Assembly (NCBI GenBank): GCA_005883445.1
Contig: VAZL01000621.1
Location: 1-5,472 of the forward strand
Reading direction: 5' to 3'
Length of the DNA: 5,472 nucleotides
Origin: Alphaproteobacteria bacterium
GTDB lineage: Bacteria > Pseudomonadota > Alphaproteobacteria > Rhizobiales > Xanthobacteraceae
Shown: in pieces, positions 1 through 5,472 of the stretch
Layout: every line of letters starts with the position of its first letter
How positions within the stretch are numbered: position 1 is the first letter of the stretch
Made by a program: the position numbers and the translations under genes
The notes under the pieces: model-generated
Database searches by the model: none
What the model was told of the DNA's origin: nothing
Seen by the model: only the letters and a program-made list of their open reading frames with translations

Positions 1-1729
1 TGGAGAACACGCCGTCGGCAAAGTTGATATCGGCGGCATCGAGGTCGAGGAGATGGGCGGCGATCGCTTTGGCCTTGGTGGTGATCCGCTCGGCAGCCGC
101 GTCGACCGCCGATCCGCCGATGGTCGTCGAGCGCGAGCCGCCGGTGCCCTCGCCGACGAACACCTGATCGGTGTCGCCCTGGATGTAGTAAACCTCGTTC
201 GGATCAAGCCCGAGGCGGTCGCACGCGATCTGCTTGAAGATCGTCTCGTGGCCCTGGCCCTGGGTGACGCTGCCGGCGAGCAGCGTGACCGCGCCGGATT
301 TGTCGAACCTGATCTCGGCGCCCTCGAAGCCCTGCGCGGCCGCGCGCTCGATTGTGTTGGAGAGGCCGATGCCCCGCAGCTTGCCGCGTTTGCGCGCTTC
401 GGCGCGCCGGCGCTCGAAGCCGGCGAAATCGGCGAGCGCGAGCGCCATGTCCATGCTCTTCTCGAACTCGCCGCTGTCGTAGGTGAAGGTGAGCCCGGTC
501 TTGAACGGCATAGCCTCGGGCGGGATGTAGTTCCTGCGCCGCAGCTCGGCGGGATCGACGCCGAGCTCGTCGGCGGCGAGATCGACCAGCCGCTCGATCA
601 CATAGGCCGCCTCCGGGCGACCGTTGCCGCGATAGGGCCGCACCGGGTTGGTGTGCGTGAACACGGCGGTGACGTCGGCATGGATGGCGGGCGTGCGATA
701 GACGCCGGCCAGCGTGCCGATATTGCCGGTGAAGGCGGGCATGCCGGTTTGCAGATAGGCGCCGATGCCGGCGATGGTGTGCACGCGCAGGCCGAGGAAG
801 ATGCCGTTGCGGTCGAGCGCAAGCTCGGCCTGCGTGACGTTGTCGCGCGCCTGGGCATCGCACAGAAACGACTCCGAGCGCGTCGAGGTCCATTTGACCG
901 GCCGGCCCACGCGTTTCGACGCCAGCAACACCAGCGCTACTTCGTTATAGACCGCCGATTTCATCCCGAAGCTGCCACCGATGTCGCCGGCGATCACTCG
1001 GATCTTGCTCTCCGGCACCTTCAGGATCGGCGCCAGCTCGGTCCGAAAGGGATGCGCGCGCTGCAGCGTCGTGTAGATCGTGTAACGGTCCTCGGCCGCG
1101 TTGTAGTCGCCGATCGAGCCGCGCGGCTCCATGCTGGCGGCGGTGACGCGGTTGATCACGAAGCGATGTTTGACGATGTGGGCGGCGTTGGCGAAGGCGG
1201 CCTCGGTCGCGGCCTTGTCGCCGAAGAGCTGCACGAAGCCGATATTGTCCGGGGATTGATCCCACACCCGCGGCGCGCCCGCCGCGGTAGCCTCCGCGGT
1301 CGACACCACCGTGGGGAGGGGCTCGTAGTCGACCGTGATCAGTTCGGCTGCGTCCTGGGCCTGGATCAAGCTCTCCGCCACCACGAAGGCGACATAGTCG
1401 CCGGTAAAGCGCACGCGGTCTTTGACAAGCGCGGGATAGGGCGGCCGAAAGGCGCTGCCGTCGCGGCGCTTCAACCCGCCGGGGACCGGCAGGTCGCCCC
1501 ATCCGGAGGCCTGCCAGTCCGCGCCCGTGAGCACCGCGAGCACCCCCGGCGACGTCTTGGCCTTGCTTGCATCGATCGAGCGAATGCGCGCATGCGCGTG
1601 CGGGGAGCGCAGCACATAGCCGAACACCATGCCCGGCAGCACGATGTCGCCGACGTAGCGGCCGCCGCCCCTGAGCAGCCGCGGATCCTCGAACCGGGAC
1701 ACGCTTTGACCGATCGCGAATTCACCCAT
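1..1729 (-). CDS. Xanthine dehydrogenase-family molybdopterin-binding subunit (CoxL-like), C-terminus beyond left edge
   Basis: This is the large catalytic subunit of a molybdenum hydroxylase, which binds molybdopterin cytosine dinucleotide and normally works with an FAD subunit and a 2Fe-2S subunit. I translated the minus strand from ATG at 1729 and the frame stays open for 576 codons to the window edge; the family is usually about 750-800 residues, so roughly the last quarter is missing. The N-terminus (GQSVSRFEDPRLLRGGGRYV) is the typical opening of the a/b hammerhead domain. Further landmarks are MEPR at 200-203, the cofactor loop GGSFGMK at 251-257, the active-site loop PYRGNGRPEA from 365 and QGQGHE at 490-495. 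The loop lacks the AYxCSFR cysteine that holds copper in true (form I) CO dehydrogenase, so CO is unlikely to be the substrate. A GAGGA ribosome site lies 5 bases before the ATG. The partner subunits are not in the window. Family assignment is firm; the substrate is unknown. Confidence 0.93.
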   Translation of the reverse strand, partial: MGEFAIGQSVSRFEDPRLLRGGGRYVGDIVLPGMVFGYVLRSPHAHARIRSIDASKAKTSPGVLAVLTGADWQASGWGDLPVPGGLKRRDGSAFRPPYPALVKDRVRFTGDYVAFVVAESLIQAQDAAELITVDYEPLPTVVSTAEATAAGAPRVWDQSPDNIGFVQLFGDKAATEAAFANAAHIVKHRFVINRVTAASMEPRGSIGDYNAAEDRYTIYTTLQRAHPFRTELAPILKVPESKIRVIAGDIGGSFGMKSAVYNEVALVLLASKRVGRPVKWTSTRSESFLCDAQARDNVTQAELALDRNGIFLGLRVHTIAGIGAYLQTGMPAFTGNIGTLAGVYRTPAIHADVTAVFTHTNPVRPYRGNGRPEAAYVIERLVDLAADELGVDPAELRRRNYIPPEAMPFKTGLTFTYDSGEFEKSMDMALALADFAGFERRRAEARKRGKLRGIGLSNTIERAAAQGFEGAEIRFDKSGAVTLLAGSVTQGQGHETIFKQIACDRLGLDPNEVYYIQGDTDQVFVGEGTGGSRSTTIGGSAVDAAAERITTKAKAIAAHLLDLDAADINFADGVFS

Positions 1730-1734
1730 CTCAA

Positions 1735-1739
1735 TCCTC
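1735..1739 (-). promoter_or_regulatory. Ribosome binding site of the molybdenum hydroxylase gene
   Basis: GAGGA on the minus strand sits 5 bases before the ATG at 1729. It fixes the start, since the protein beginning there opens with the family's usual N-terminal sequence. Confidence 0.7.
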
Positions 1740-1774
1740 GGAGTTGTCGACGGTGCTACGCCTTATGGCAAAGC

Positions 1775-1807
1775 GCCGGCGCCCTGGCTACCCGCCTCGG
1801 CGCCGGC
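1775..1807 (-). terminator. Possible weak terminator hairpin between the binding-protein and hydroxylase genes
   Basis: GCCGGCGCC (1775-1783) and GGCGCCGGC (1799-1807) form a perfect 9-bp all-GC inverted repeat with a 15-base loop. It lies downstream of the stop of the Bug-type gene and upstream of the hydroxylase start. Read on the minus strand, the stem is followed only by GCTTTGCC, so the T-tract is very short. It could attenuate or end the upstream transcript, act as a processing site, or be a chance product of high GC. Confidence 0.3.
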
Positions 1808-1835
1808 CGCCCGGGCGCGCGACCAAGACGGCCGC

Positions 1836-2864
1836 TCAGCGTTGCGGCGCCGTCGGCTGATGGCCCGAGAGCTTGGCCAGCACACCCTGACGCTCGGTTT
1901 CGCGGCGCATGAACTCGGCGAGCCTTTGCGGCGTGTTGTCGGCAGGCACCGTCATGCCGAGCGCCTCCATGCGCTGGCGGAACGGCTGCGATTGAACGAC
2001 GTCGTTGAGCTGTCTGTTGAGGAACGCGATGATCGCCGCCGGCGTCTTGGCGGGCGCCGCCAGACCGACGAAGCCGCGATGGTCGAAATTGGGATAGCCC
2101 AGCTCCTCCATGGTCGGCACGTCGGGCCAGCTCGCAATCCGGTGCGCGCTCGCGACGGCGAGCGCACGCAGCTTGCCGTCGTCCGAAAGCGGCTTGGCCT
2201 GCGAATAGTACGCGAAGGTGCCGTCAATTCCACCCGCTGCCACGTTGCGGGCTGCCTCGCCGGAGCCGCGATAGGGCACGCCCACGATGTCGGTCTTGGC
2301 GAGCGAATTGAGTTGCGTCAGCGCGATCGCCGGCGAAGTGGCAGGACCGGATGTGCCGAAACTGATTTTCGTCGGATTGGCCCGGGCGGCGGTCACGAGT
2401 TCCTGCAGCGATTTGTACGGCAGCTTGGCATCGATGACGAGAACCAGCGGCGGCCCCTCGGCGATCATTCCGATCATGGCGAAATCATCGATCGCGTTGT
2501 AGGGAACCGGGATGTAGTGCAGGTTCTGCGCGTCGGCGACCGAATTGGCGAAGAGCGTGTAGCCGTCGGGCTCCGCCCGCACGGCAAAAGTCCCGCCCAC
2601 GACGCCCGAGCCGCCGGGCTTGTTCTCGATCACAATGTTCTGACCGATGCGCTCCTGCATCATCGCCGCCAGAATGCGAGCCGGAACGTCGGTCAAGCCG
2701 CCCGCCGCGAACGGCACGACGAACGTGATTGTCCGGTTCGGGTAGTTCTGCGGCTGCGCAGCCGCGGGCCAGATTATGCTCACGACAAGTGCGCCGAGCA
2801 GAGCCATGAATCGTAACAAGAGCAAGCCCGCATGAGATGCGCCGACTCGAGGCGAGCGAGACAC
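1836..2864 (-). CDS. Tripartite tricarboxylate transporter (Bug/TctC) family substrate-binding protein
   Basis: This is a periplasmic binding protein of the Bug family, whose members bind small carboxylates or related organic acids, either for a TctAB membrane pair or as orphan sensors. Using the GTG at 2864 the product is 342 residues. It has a basic n-region (SRSPR), a hydrophobic core at about 14-33 and a likely cleavage site around WPAAAQ (32-37). The mature part opens with family signatures: YPNR, VVPFAAGGLTD (49-59), ENKPGGSG (80-87) and PDGYTL (99-104). The GTG lies 23 bases after the stop of the upstream lipoprotein gene, with a modest GGGA 5 bases before it. The alternative ATG at 2807 gives 323 residues but a signal peptide with no positive n-region and no visible ribosome site. 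The reading frame stays open far upstream, to 3806, but that part overlaps other genes and is not credible. No TctA or TctB gene is in the window, so it may be an orphan. The ligand is unknown. Confidence 0.92.
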   Translation of the reverse strand: MSRSPRVGASHAGLLLLRFMALLGALVVSIIWPAAAQPQNYPNRTITFVVPFAAGGLTDVPARILAAMMQERIGQNIVIENKPGGSGVVGGTFAVRAEPDGYTLFANSVADAQNLHYIPVPYNAIDDFAMIGMIAEGPPLVLVIDAKLPYKSLQELVTAARANPTKISFGTSGPATSPAIALTQLNSLAKTDIVGVPYRGSGEAARNVAAGGIDGTFAYYSQAKPLSDDGKLRALAVASAHRIASWPDVPTMEELGYPNFDHRGFVGLAAPAKTPAAIIAFLNRQLNDVVQSQPFRQRMEALGMTVPADNTPQRLAEFMRRETERQGVLAKLSGHQPTAPQR

Positions 2865-2887
2865 GACAATCCCAGACTGGCGGGCGG

Positions 2888-3295
2888 TTATCGAGTCAGT
2901 TTTTCCGCTTCGGGGAATGGCTGGTACTCGGCCGCGGCGCATTGCTCCGGCTTCGCCTCCACCATCTGGTCCAGCCTGCCGGCAACAAAGATAGCTAAGT
3001 ATTGCTTCAGACCCCCATATTCTCCGCTGCTTTTCTTGGCATTGAAGCGAAGACAGACAACGTACCGATTCGTTGTGCCGACCAGTACGGGCGTCGGTTC
3101 GGAGGCGGCGGCGTCGCGGATTTGAGTCGGATCCCTCAGATAGACGTGCAACATGGCGAGAATGTCCGCCTTGTAGTTTTCCGGACGAGGATCGCGGACC
3201 TCGCGGTTGCGATTTGCGCCGGCGCACGCGCTCAAAGCGAGCGCGCAAGCCAAGAGCAACAATCGAGGCCCAAAACGTCTGGCCGTTCCGCTCAC
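2888..3295 (-). CDS. Small lipoprotein of unknown function
   Basis: From the GTG at 3295 this gives a 135-residue protein. It opens with a textbook lipoprotein signal: basic TARRFGPR, then the hydrophobic stretch LLLLACALA, then the lipobox LSAC with the lipidated cysteine at 24. The mature part is small and soluble-looking. It contains DPRPENYKADILAML (35-49), RYVVCLRFNAK (77-87) and a C-terminal YQPFPEAEKLTR. Two further cysteines (81 and 119) could form a disulfide in the periplasm. A longer in-frame start at ATG 3409 would add 38 residues before the signal and bury it, so the GTG with its good GGAAGG site is preferred. I know similar short lipoproteins as hypothetical proteins in Rhizobiales, from memory and without a search; no function is assigned. 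It is followed after 23 bases by the Bug-type gene, so cotranscription is plausible. Confidence 0.8.
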   Translation of the reverse strand: MSGTARRFGPRLLLLACALALSACAGANRNREVRDPRPENYKADILAMLHVYLRDPTQIRDAAASEPTPVLVGTTNRYVVCLRFNAKKSSGEYGGLKQYLAIFVAGRLDQMVEAKPEQCAAAEYQPFPEAEKLTR

Positions 3296-3300
3296 TGCTG

Positions 3301-3306
3301 CCTTCC
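3301..3306 (-). promoter_or_regulatory. Ribosome binding site choosing the lipoprotein GTG start
   Basis: GGAAGG on the minus strand lies 5 bases before the GTG at 3295. Together with the signal peptide starting exactly there, it favours this start over the upstream in-frame ATG at 3409. Confidence 0.65.
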
Positions 3307-3574
3307 GCCGCGCACGTGCCGGCCCGCCGATGACGAGCCTTGTCGTCACCCGCCGCCGAGGAATCGGATGAACGCGATAATGCATGATTGCGCACGCCGG
3401 CGGCACCACGACAACTCAATTTATGTCCGGTCTTGAGGCGCTCTGGAAGTGTAAAGACGTGGCCTCGGTCAACCCCGGCGCGATCGACCCGGGTCGCTGA
3501 TGGTTGAGCCTCGCCGCTTTTCGGATACCGCTGCAGCGCCGTGCGAGCTGTGATATCTTCGGCGCAGTCTGAGG

Positions 3575-3592
3575 CTGCGGGCGCATCCGCAG
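3575..3592 (+). repeat. Short inverted repeat in the rhodanese leader
   Basis: CTGCGG and CCGCAG form a perfect 6-bp stem around a 6-base loop (GCGCAT), ending 35 bases before the rhodanese ATG. There is no T-run after it, so it is not an intrinsic terminator. It may be a leader hairpin or simply chance in GC-rich DNA. Confidence 0.3.
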
Positions 3593-3616
3593 GCGACGGG
3601 CGTGAACGCCGGAGAG

Positions 3617-3622
3617 AGGAGG
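3617..3622 (+). promoter_or_regulatory. Strong ribosome binding site of the rhodanese gene
   Basis: AGGAGG, a full match to the Shine-Dalgarno core, is 5 bases before the ATG at 3628. It rules out the longer frame that opens with GTG at 3541. Confidence 0.85.
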
Positions 3623-3627
3623 ACGCC

Positions 3628-4023
3628 ATGGCCACAAGCGTCAAGCAGATGATGGAAGCCGCCAACGCGGCGGTGCCGCGGATCACGCCGGCGCAGGCGC
3701 GCGAGATGATCGTCAAGGGCAACACCCTGGTGGTCGACGTGCGCGACGCTCCGGAAGTGGAAAAAAGCGGCAAGGTTGCCGGCGCCGTGAACGTCTCGCG
3801 CGGCATGCTGGAGTTTCGCGCCGATCCCGAGTCGCCCTACCACGACAAGAATTTCGCCAAGGACAAAACCGTCATTCTCTATTGCGCCTCCGGCGGCCGC
3901 TCGGCCTTGAGCGGCAAGGTGCTCAAAGACATGGGCTACGGCGAGGTCTATAATCTCGGCGCGTTCAAGGATTGGGCCGAAGGCGGCGGCGCGGTCGACA
4001 AGCCGGGTGAGCCTGGCAGGTGA
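3628..4023 (+). CDS. Single-domain rhodanese-like sulfurtransferase
   Basis: This 131-residue protein consists of one rhodanese domain, the fold that moves sulfane sulfur through a persulfide on an active-site cysteine. ITPAQAREMI (19-28) and LVVDVRD (34-40) form the first conserved block. GKVAGAVNVSRGML (48-61) matches the family's G-H/A-I-x-G-A block. The catalytic loop CASGGR lies at 86-91, with Cys86 as the nucleophile and Arg91 closing the loop. The six-residue loop is the usual size for sulfur transfer, not the longer loop of Cdc25-type phosphatases. There is no signal peptide, so it should be cytoplasmic. The C-terminus LGAFKDWAEGGGAV is the standard ending. The ATG at 3628 is set by a perfect AGGAGG. 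The gene stands alone on the plus strand, diverging from the lipoprotein gene and converging on the methyltransferase gene. The sulfur donor and acceptor cannot be inferred. Confidence 0.93.
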   Translation: MATSVKQMMEAANAAVPRITPAQAREMIVKGNTLVVDVRDAPEVEKSGKVAGAVNVSRGMLEFRADPESPYHDKNFAKDKTVILYCASGGRSALSGKVLKDMGYGEVYNLGAFKDWAEGGGAVDKPGEPGR

Positions 4024-4079
4024 GCGCCGCGCGCGTGATGGGCGGACGGCGAGACGGAATCGTGGCAGATCGCGCCCGT

Positions 4080-4141
4080 GCGCCAGCGCCATCTTACGAC
4101 AGCAATTGAGGATGGAGCCGACCGATCGCCCGCGCTGGCGC
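4080..4141. repeat. Inverted repeat between two convergent genes
   Basis: GCGCCAGCGC (4080-4089) and GCGCTGGCGC (4132-4141) are perfect 10-bp complements separated by 42 bases. They lie in the 147-base gap between the convergent rhodanese and methyltransferase stops, where a bidirectional transcription end is expected. The large loop and lack of T-runs make a classical terminator unlikely. I see no gene in this gap. Confidence 0.3.
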
Positions 4142-4170
4142 TCGCCGCTGCGAGGCCAACCGCGTCGGCG

Positions 4171-5001
4171 CTAGACTCGCTCGAGCACCGCGTTGAGAAG
4201 CCTGATCCTTTGCTCCTGCAGATTGCGCAGCATGTTCTTTGTCACCGCCGGATAAGCCTCCCCGATCAGGATGTGAAGGCCGAGCGGTGGCAGTGATCCG
4301 CCCTCGAGCGCCTTGGCGCGCGCAAGCTGTTGCTCCAGCGCCTCCTGCGTTGAATCGTGCCAGGCGAGGACGCGGAAGCCGATGCGCTCGAGCGCGGCCC
4401 GCGTCGACTGCGGCGTAGCGAGGAAACTGATGCCTTTGTCGTTTGCCCACGGCGTGGGGTAGTGCGGGTCGCCACCGGGCCCCGCCGCGACATCCTGGAA
4501 CGCGAGCCGTCCGGCCGGCGCCAGCACGCGCCGCATCTCGCCGTAGAGCCGGTCGCGGTCGGCAATATTCATGGCCGCATTCTGCGACCATACGAGATCG
4601 AAGCTCGCGTCGGCAAACGGCATGGCGAGCGCGTTACCCTGGCGGTAGGTCACCTTGTCGGCGAGCCGGGTGCGTTGCGCGAGCATCCCGGCGAGCGCGA
4701 CGAATTCTTGGGTGAGATCGAGGCCGGTCACGCGGCAGCCGAACGTGCTCGCGAGGTAGCGCGAGGGCCCGCCGATGCCGCAGCCGACGTCGAGCACGCG
4801 CTCGGAGCCGGTGATGCCGGCGAGCTGCGCCAGCCGTACCGTCGCGTTGCGCCCGCCCGAATGGAATTCGTCGACGGGCGCAAGATCGTCCGGCGTCAAG
4901 CGCTCGATGTCTTTTCCCGCCGCTTTCAGCGCCGCCAGGATCGCGTCGCCGAGAGCGCGTTTCTTGTAATGGCCGGCGACCGCTTGCGCCGATTGTGACA
5001 C
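4171..5001 (-). CDS. Class I SAM-dependent methyltransferase
   Basis: This 276-residue protein transfers a methyl group from S-adenosylmethionine. The Rossmann motif I is VLDVGCGIGGPSR at 69-81, and the end of strand 2 is VTGLDLT (91-97), whose Asp95 should bind the ribose of SAM. QGNALAMPFADASFDLVWSQ (121-140) covers the adenine-binding and motif IV region, and RVLAPAGRLAFQD (158-170) is the usual post-motif strand. The segment LAPVDEFHSGGR (40-51) before motif I and the GIGGPSRYLA form of motif I resemble sarcosine/dimethylglycine and tocopherol-type small-molecule N- or C-methyltransferases. That points to a small metabolite, not DNA or rRNA, but the substrate is open. There is no signal peptide. 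The start is a GTG with GGAGGG 5 bases before it. It is followed by the convergent rhodanese gene and preceded by a cytochrome c remnant 152 bases upstream. Confidence 0.9.
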   Translation of the reverse strand: MSQSAQAVAGHYKKRALGDAILAALKAAGKDIERLTPDDLAPVDEFHSGGRNATVRLAQLAGITGSERVLDVGCGIGGPSRYLASTFGCRVTGLDLTQEFVALAGMLAQRTRLADKVTYRQGNALAMPFADASFDLVWSQNAAMNIADRDRLYGEMRRVLAPAGRLAFQDVAAGPGGDPHYPTPWANDKGISFLATPQSTRAALERIGFRVLAWHDSTQEALEQQLARAKALEGGSLPPLGLHILIGEAYPAVTKNMLRNLQEQRIRLLNAVLERV

Positions 5002-5006
5002 GCCAG

Positions 5007-5012
5007 CCCTCC
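5007..5012 (-). promoter_or_regulatory. Ribosome binding site of the methyltransferase gene
   Basis: GGAGGG on the minus strand lies 5 bases before the GTG at 5001 and supports that non-ATG start. Confidence 0.75.
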
Positions 5013-5107
5013 GCTGTTTGACCCTCGTGCGAGACGTCGGCAGTACATCGACCCGATTGCGGGCTCTATCAGGTCATACTACGGTTGTGTGTTCAAGCGA
5101 CCATCGG

Positions 5108-5197
5108 CCGTTAGGCCACAACACCGCCCTGCTGTACACCCTCGGCACAGCGATTATTGGTCATCATTTTTGGACGAAGTCCGGAATGTTCCGCAAT
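5108..5197 (+). pseudogene. Possible remnant of a DoxX-like membrane protein gene
   Basis: The plus-strand frame encodes a hydrophobic helix ending in a His-Phe-Trp cluster: NTALLYTLGTAIIGHH followed by FWT. This resembles the last membrane helix and (F/H)xFW motif of DoxX-family proteins. It is preceded by LGH and followed by KSGMFRN before the frame enters the antisense of the cytochrome fragment. No start, ribosome site or upstream helices are present, so if real it is an internal scrap. The match is from memory of the family pattern and covers only about 25 residues. Chance is possible, although the flanking region has no other explanation. Confidence 0.25.
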
Positions 5198-5472
5198 GGC
5201 CGAGACCCTCGACCAGATAGGCGCCACGATTCCAAGCCTCCGACTTGGTCGGATCGGGCCGGAATACGCTGGGTCTGAAATTGATCAGATCCCAGGTGGA
5301 GGTTGCCGGACGCCGAATGTTGAACGGGAATTCCAGTTGGTTCGGTCGAACCTCGTTGCGCACCGGCTCGAGCGTGCGCAGATAGGCCCAGAGAGCGGAC
5401 GCGTCCTCGCGAGTGACCTTCGTGTAGGCGGGATAGGGCATTGCCGGATACAGGCGAACCGCGTTTTTGCCG
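5154..5472 (-). pseudogene. Truncated multi-domain cytochrome c (alcohol dehydrogenase cytochrome subunit type), 5' part beyond right edge
   Basis: The minus-strand frame is open from the right edge for 105 codons to TAA at 5154-5156. It begins GKNAVRLYPAMPYPAYTKVT and continues with DASALWAYLRTLEPV, the end of the first haem domain in membrane-associated, periplasm-facing cytochromes c that take electrons from PQQ or molybdenum dehydrogenases. A linker with FPFNIR and FRPDP leads into NRGAYLVEGLGHCG, which normally continues as CGxCHTPRN, the second haem attachment site. Here it reads HCGTFRTSSKNDDQ and stops. The second cysteine and the haem-ligand histidine of CxxCH are missing, and the second and third haem domains that usually follow are absent. 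This looks like a 3'-truncated, non-functional gene; a sequencing error alone would not explain the loss of everything downstream. The upstream part cannot be seen. Alternatively it is a short single-haem product. Confidence 0.75.

Larger units (their letters stand above)
3296..3627. other. Divergent intergenic region between the lipoprotein and rhodanese genes
   Basis: These 332 bases separate two genes transcribed away from each other, so promoters for both should lie here. I find no protein with recognisable features in any frame; the open frames are short or are shadows. The centre, around 3378-3450, is less GC-rich than the coding flanks. A 12-bp perfect palindrome, CGACCCGGGTCG (3485-3496), and a short hairpin (3575-3592) are present. 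I could not pick out a pair of -35 and -10 boxes with sound spacing for either gene. Confidence 0.5.

Noticed and set aside
53..1912. Plus-strand open frame of 619 codons across the hydroxylase gene
   Set aside because: It is the antisense shadow of the real minus-strand gene in GC-rich DNA. Its translation is rich in Arg, Ala, Gly and His with no domain motifs, while the opposite frame carries clear family signatures.
1842..2816. Plus-strand 324-codon open frame opposite the binding protein
   Set aside because: It is a shadow with low-complexity Arg/His-rich translation, and the minus strand encodes an unambiguous Bug-family protein.
2865..3806. Upstream extension of the Bug-type frame to a 656-residue protein
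   Set aside because: The extra part overlaps the lipoprotein gene in another frame and runs antisense into the rhodanese gene. It has no recognisable domain and would bury the signal peptide.
3469..4092. Minus-strand 207-codon open frame over the rhodanese gene
   Set aside because: The plus strand has a perfect ribosome site and an intact rhodanese catalytic loop; the antisense frame has no motif.
4357..4998. Plus-strand 213-codon open frame over the methyltransferase gene
   Set aside because: It is antisense to a gene with clear SAM-binding motifs and shows no domain of its own.
5066..5096. Possible minus-strand promoter TTGAAC ... TGATAG upstream of the methyltransferase
   Set aside because: The spacer is 19 bases and the -10 box is poor, so it is not distinguishable from chance without transcript mapping.

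Overview
The window is GC-rich, densely coding bacterial DNA with a mostly catabolic gene set. A GC-rich alphaproteobacterium of the Rhizobiales/Bradyrhizobiaceae type is the most likely source. This rests on three things: a tripartite-tricarboxylate-type (Bug) binding protein, a CoxL-like molybdenum hydroxylase and a multi-domain cytochrome c of the alcohol-dehydrogenase type. It is an inference from gene content and codon style, not from a marker gene.

Layout from left to right. (1) Bases 1-1729, minus strand: the N-terminal 576 residues of a xanthine dehydrogenase-family molybdopterin-binding large subunit, running off the left edge. (2) Bases 1836-2864, minus: a Bug/TctC periplasmic solute-binding protein with a signal peptide. 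(3) Bases 2888-3295, minus: a small lipoprotein of unknown function. (4) Bases 3296-3627: a divergent intergenic region. (5) Bases 3628-4023, plus: a single-domain rhodanese with an intact CASGGR loop. (6) Bases 4171-5001, minus: a class I SAM-dependent methyltransferase with a GTG start. (7) Bases 5154-5472, minus: a cytochrome c gene entering from the right edge. Its product loses family resemblance in the middle of its second haem-binding site and stops soon after, so it looks like a broken gene. A short DoxX-like stretch on the opposite strand abuts and slightly overlaps the break.

The lipoprotein, binding protein and hydroxylase are codirectional and closely spaced and may share transcription. 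A working picture is uptake of an organic acid by the Bug protein with oxidation or hydroxylation by the molybdenum enzyme, but nothing here fixes the substrate. The rhodanese is transcribed away from that group, and the methyltransferase converges on it. I see no CRISPR array, RNA gene, complete insertion sequence or phage gene. I also see no convincing sign of a new multi-gene system. The most unusual spot is the rearranged-looking junction near 5150-5200.
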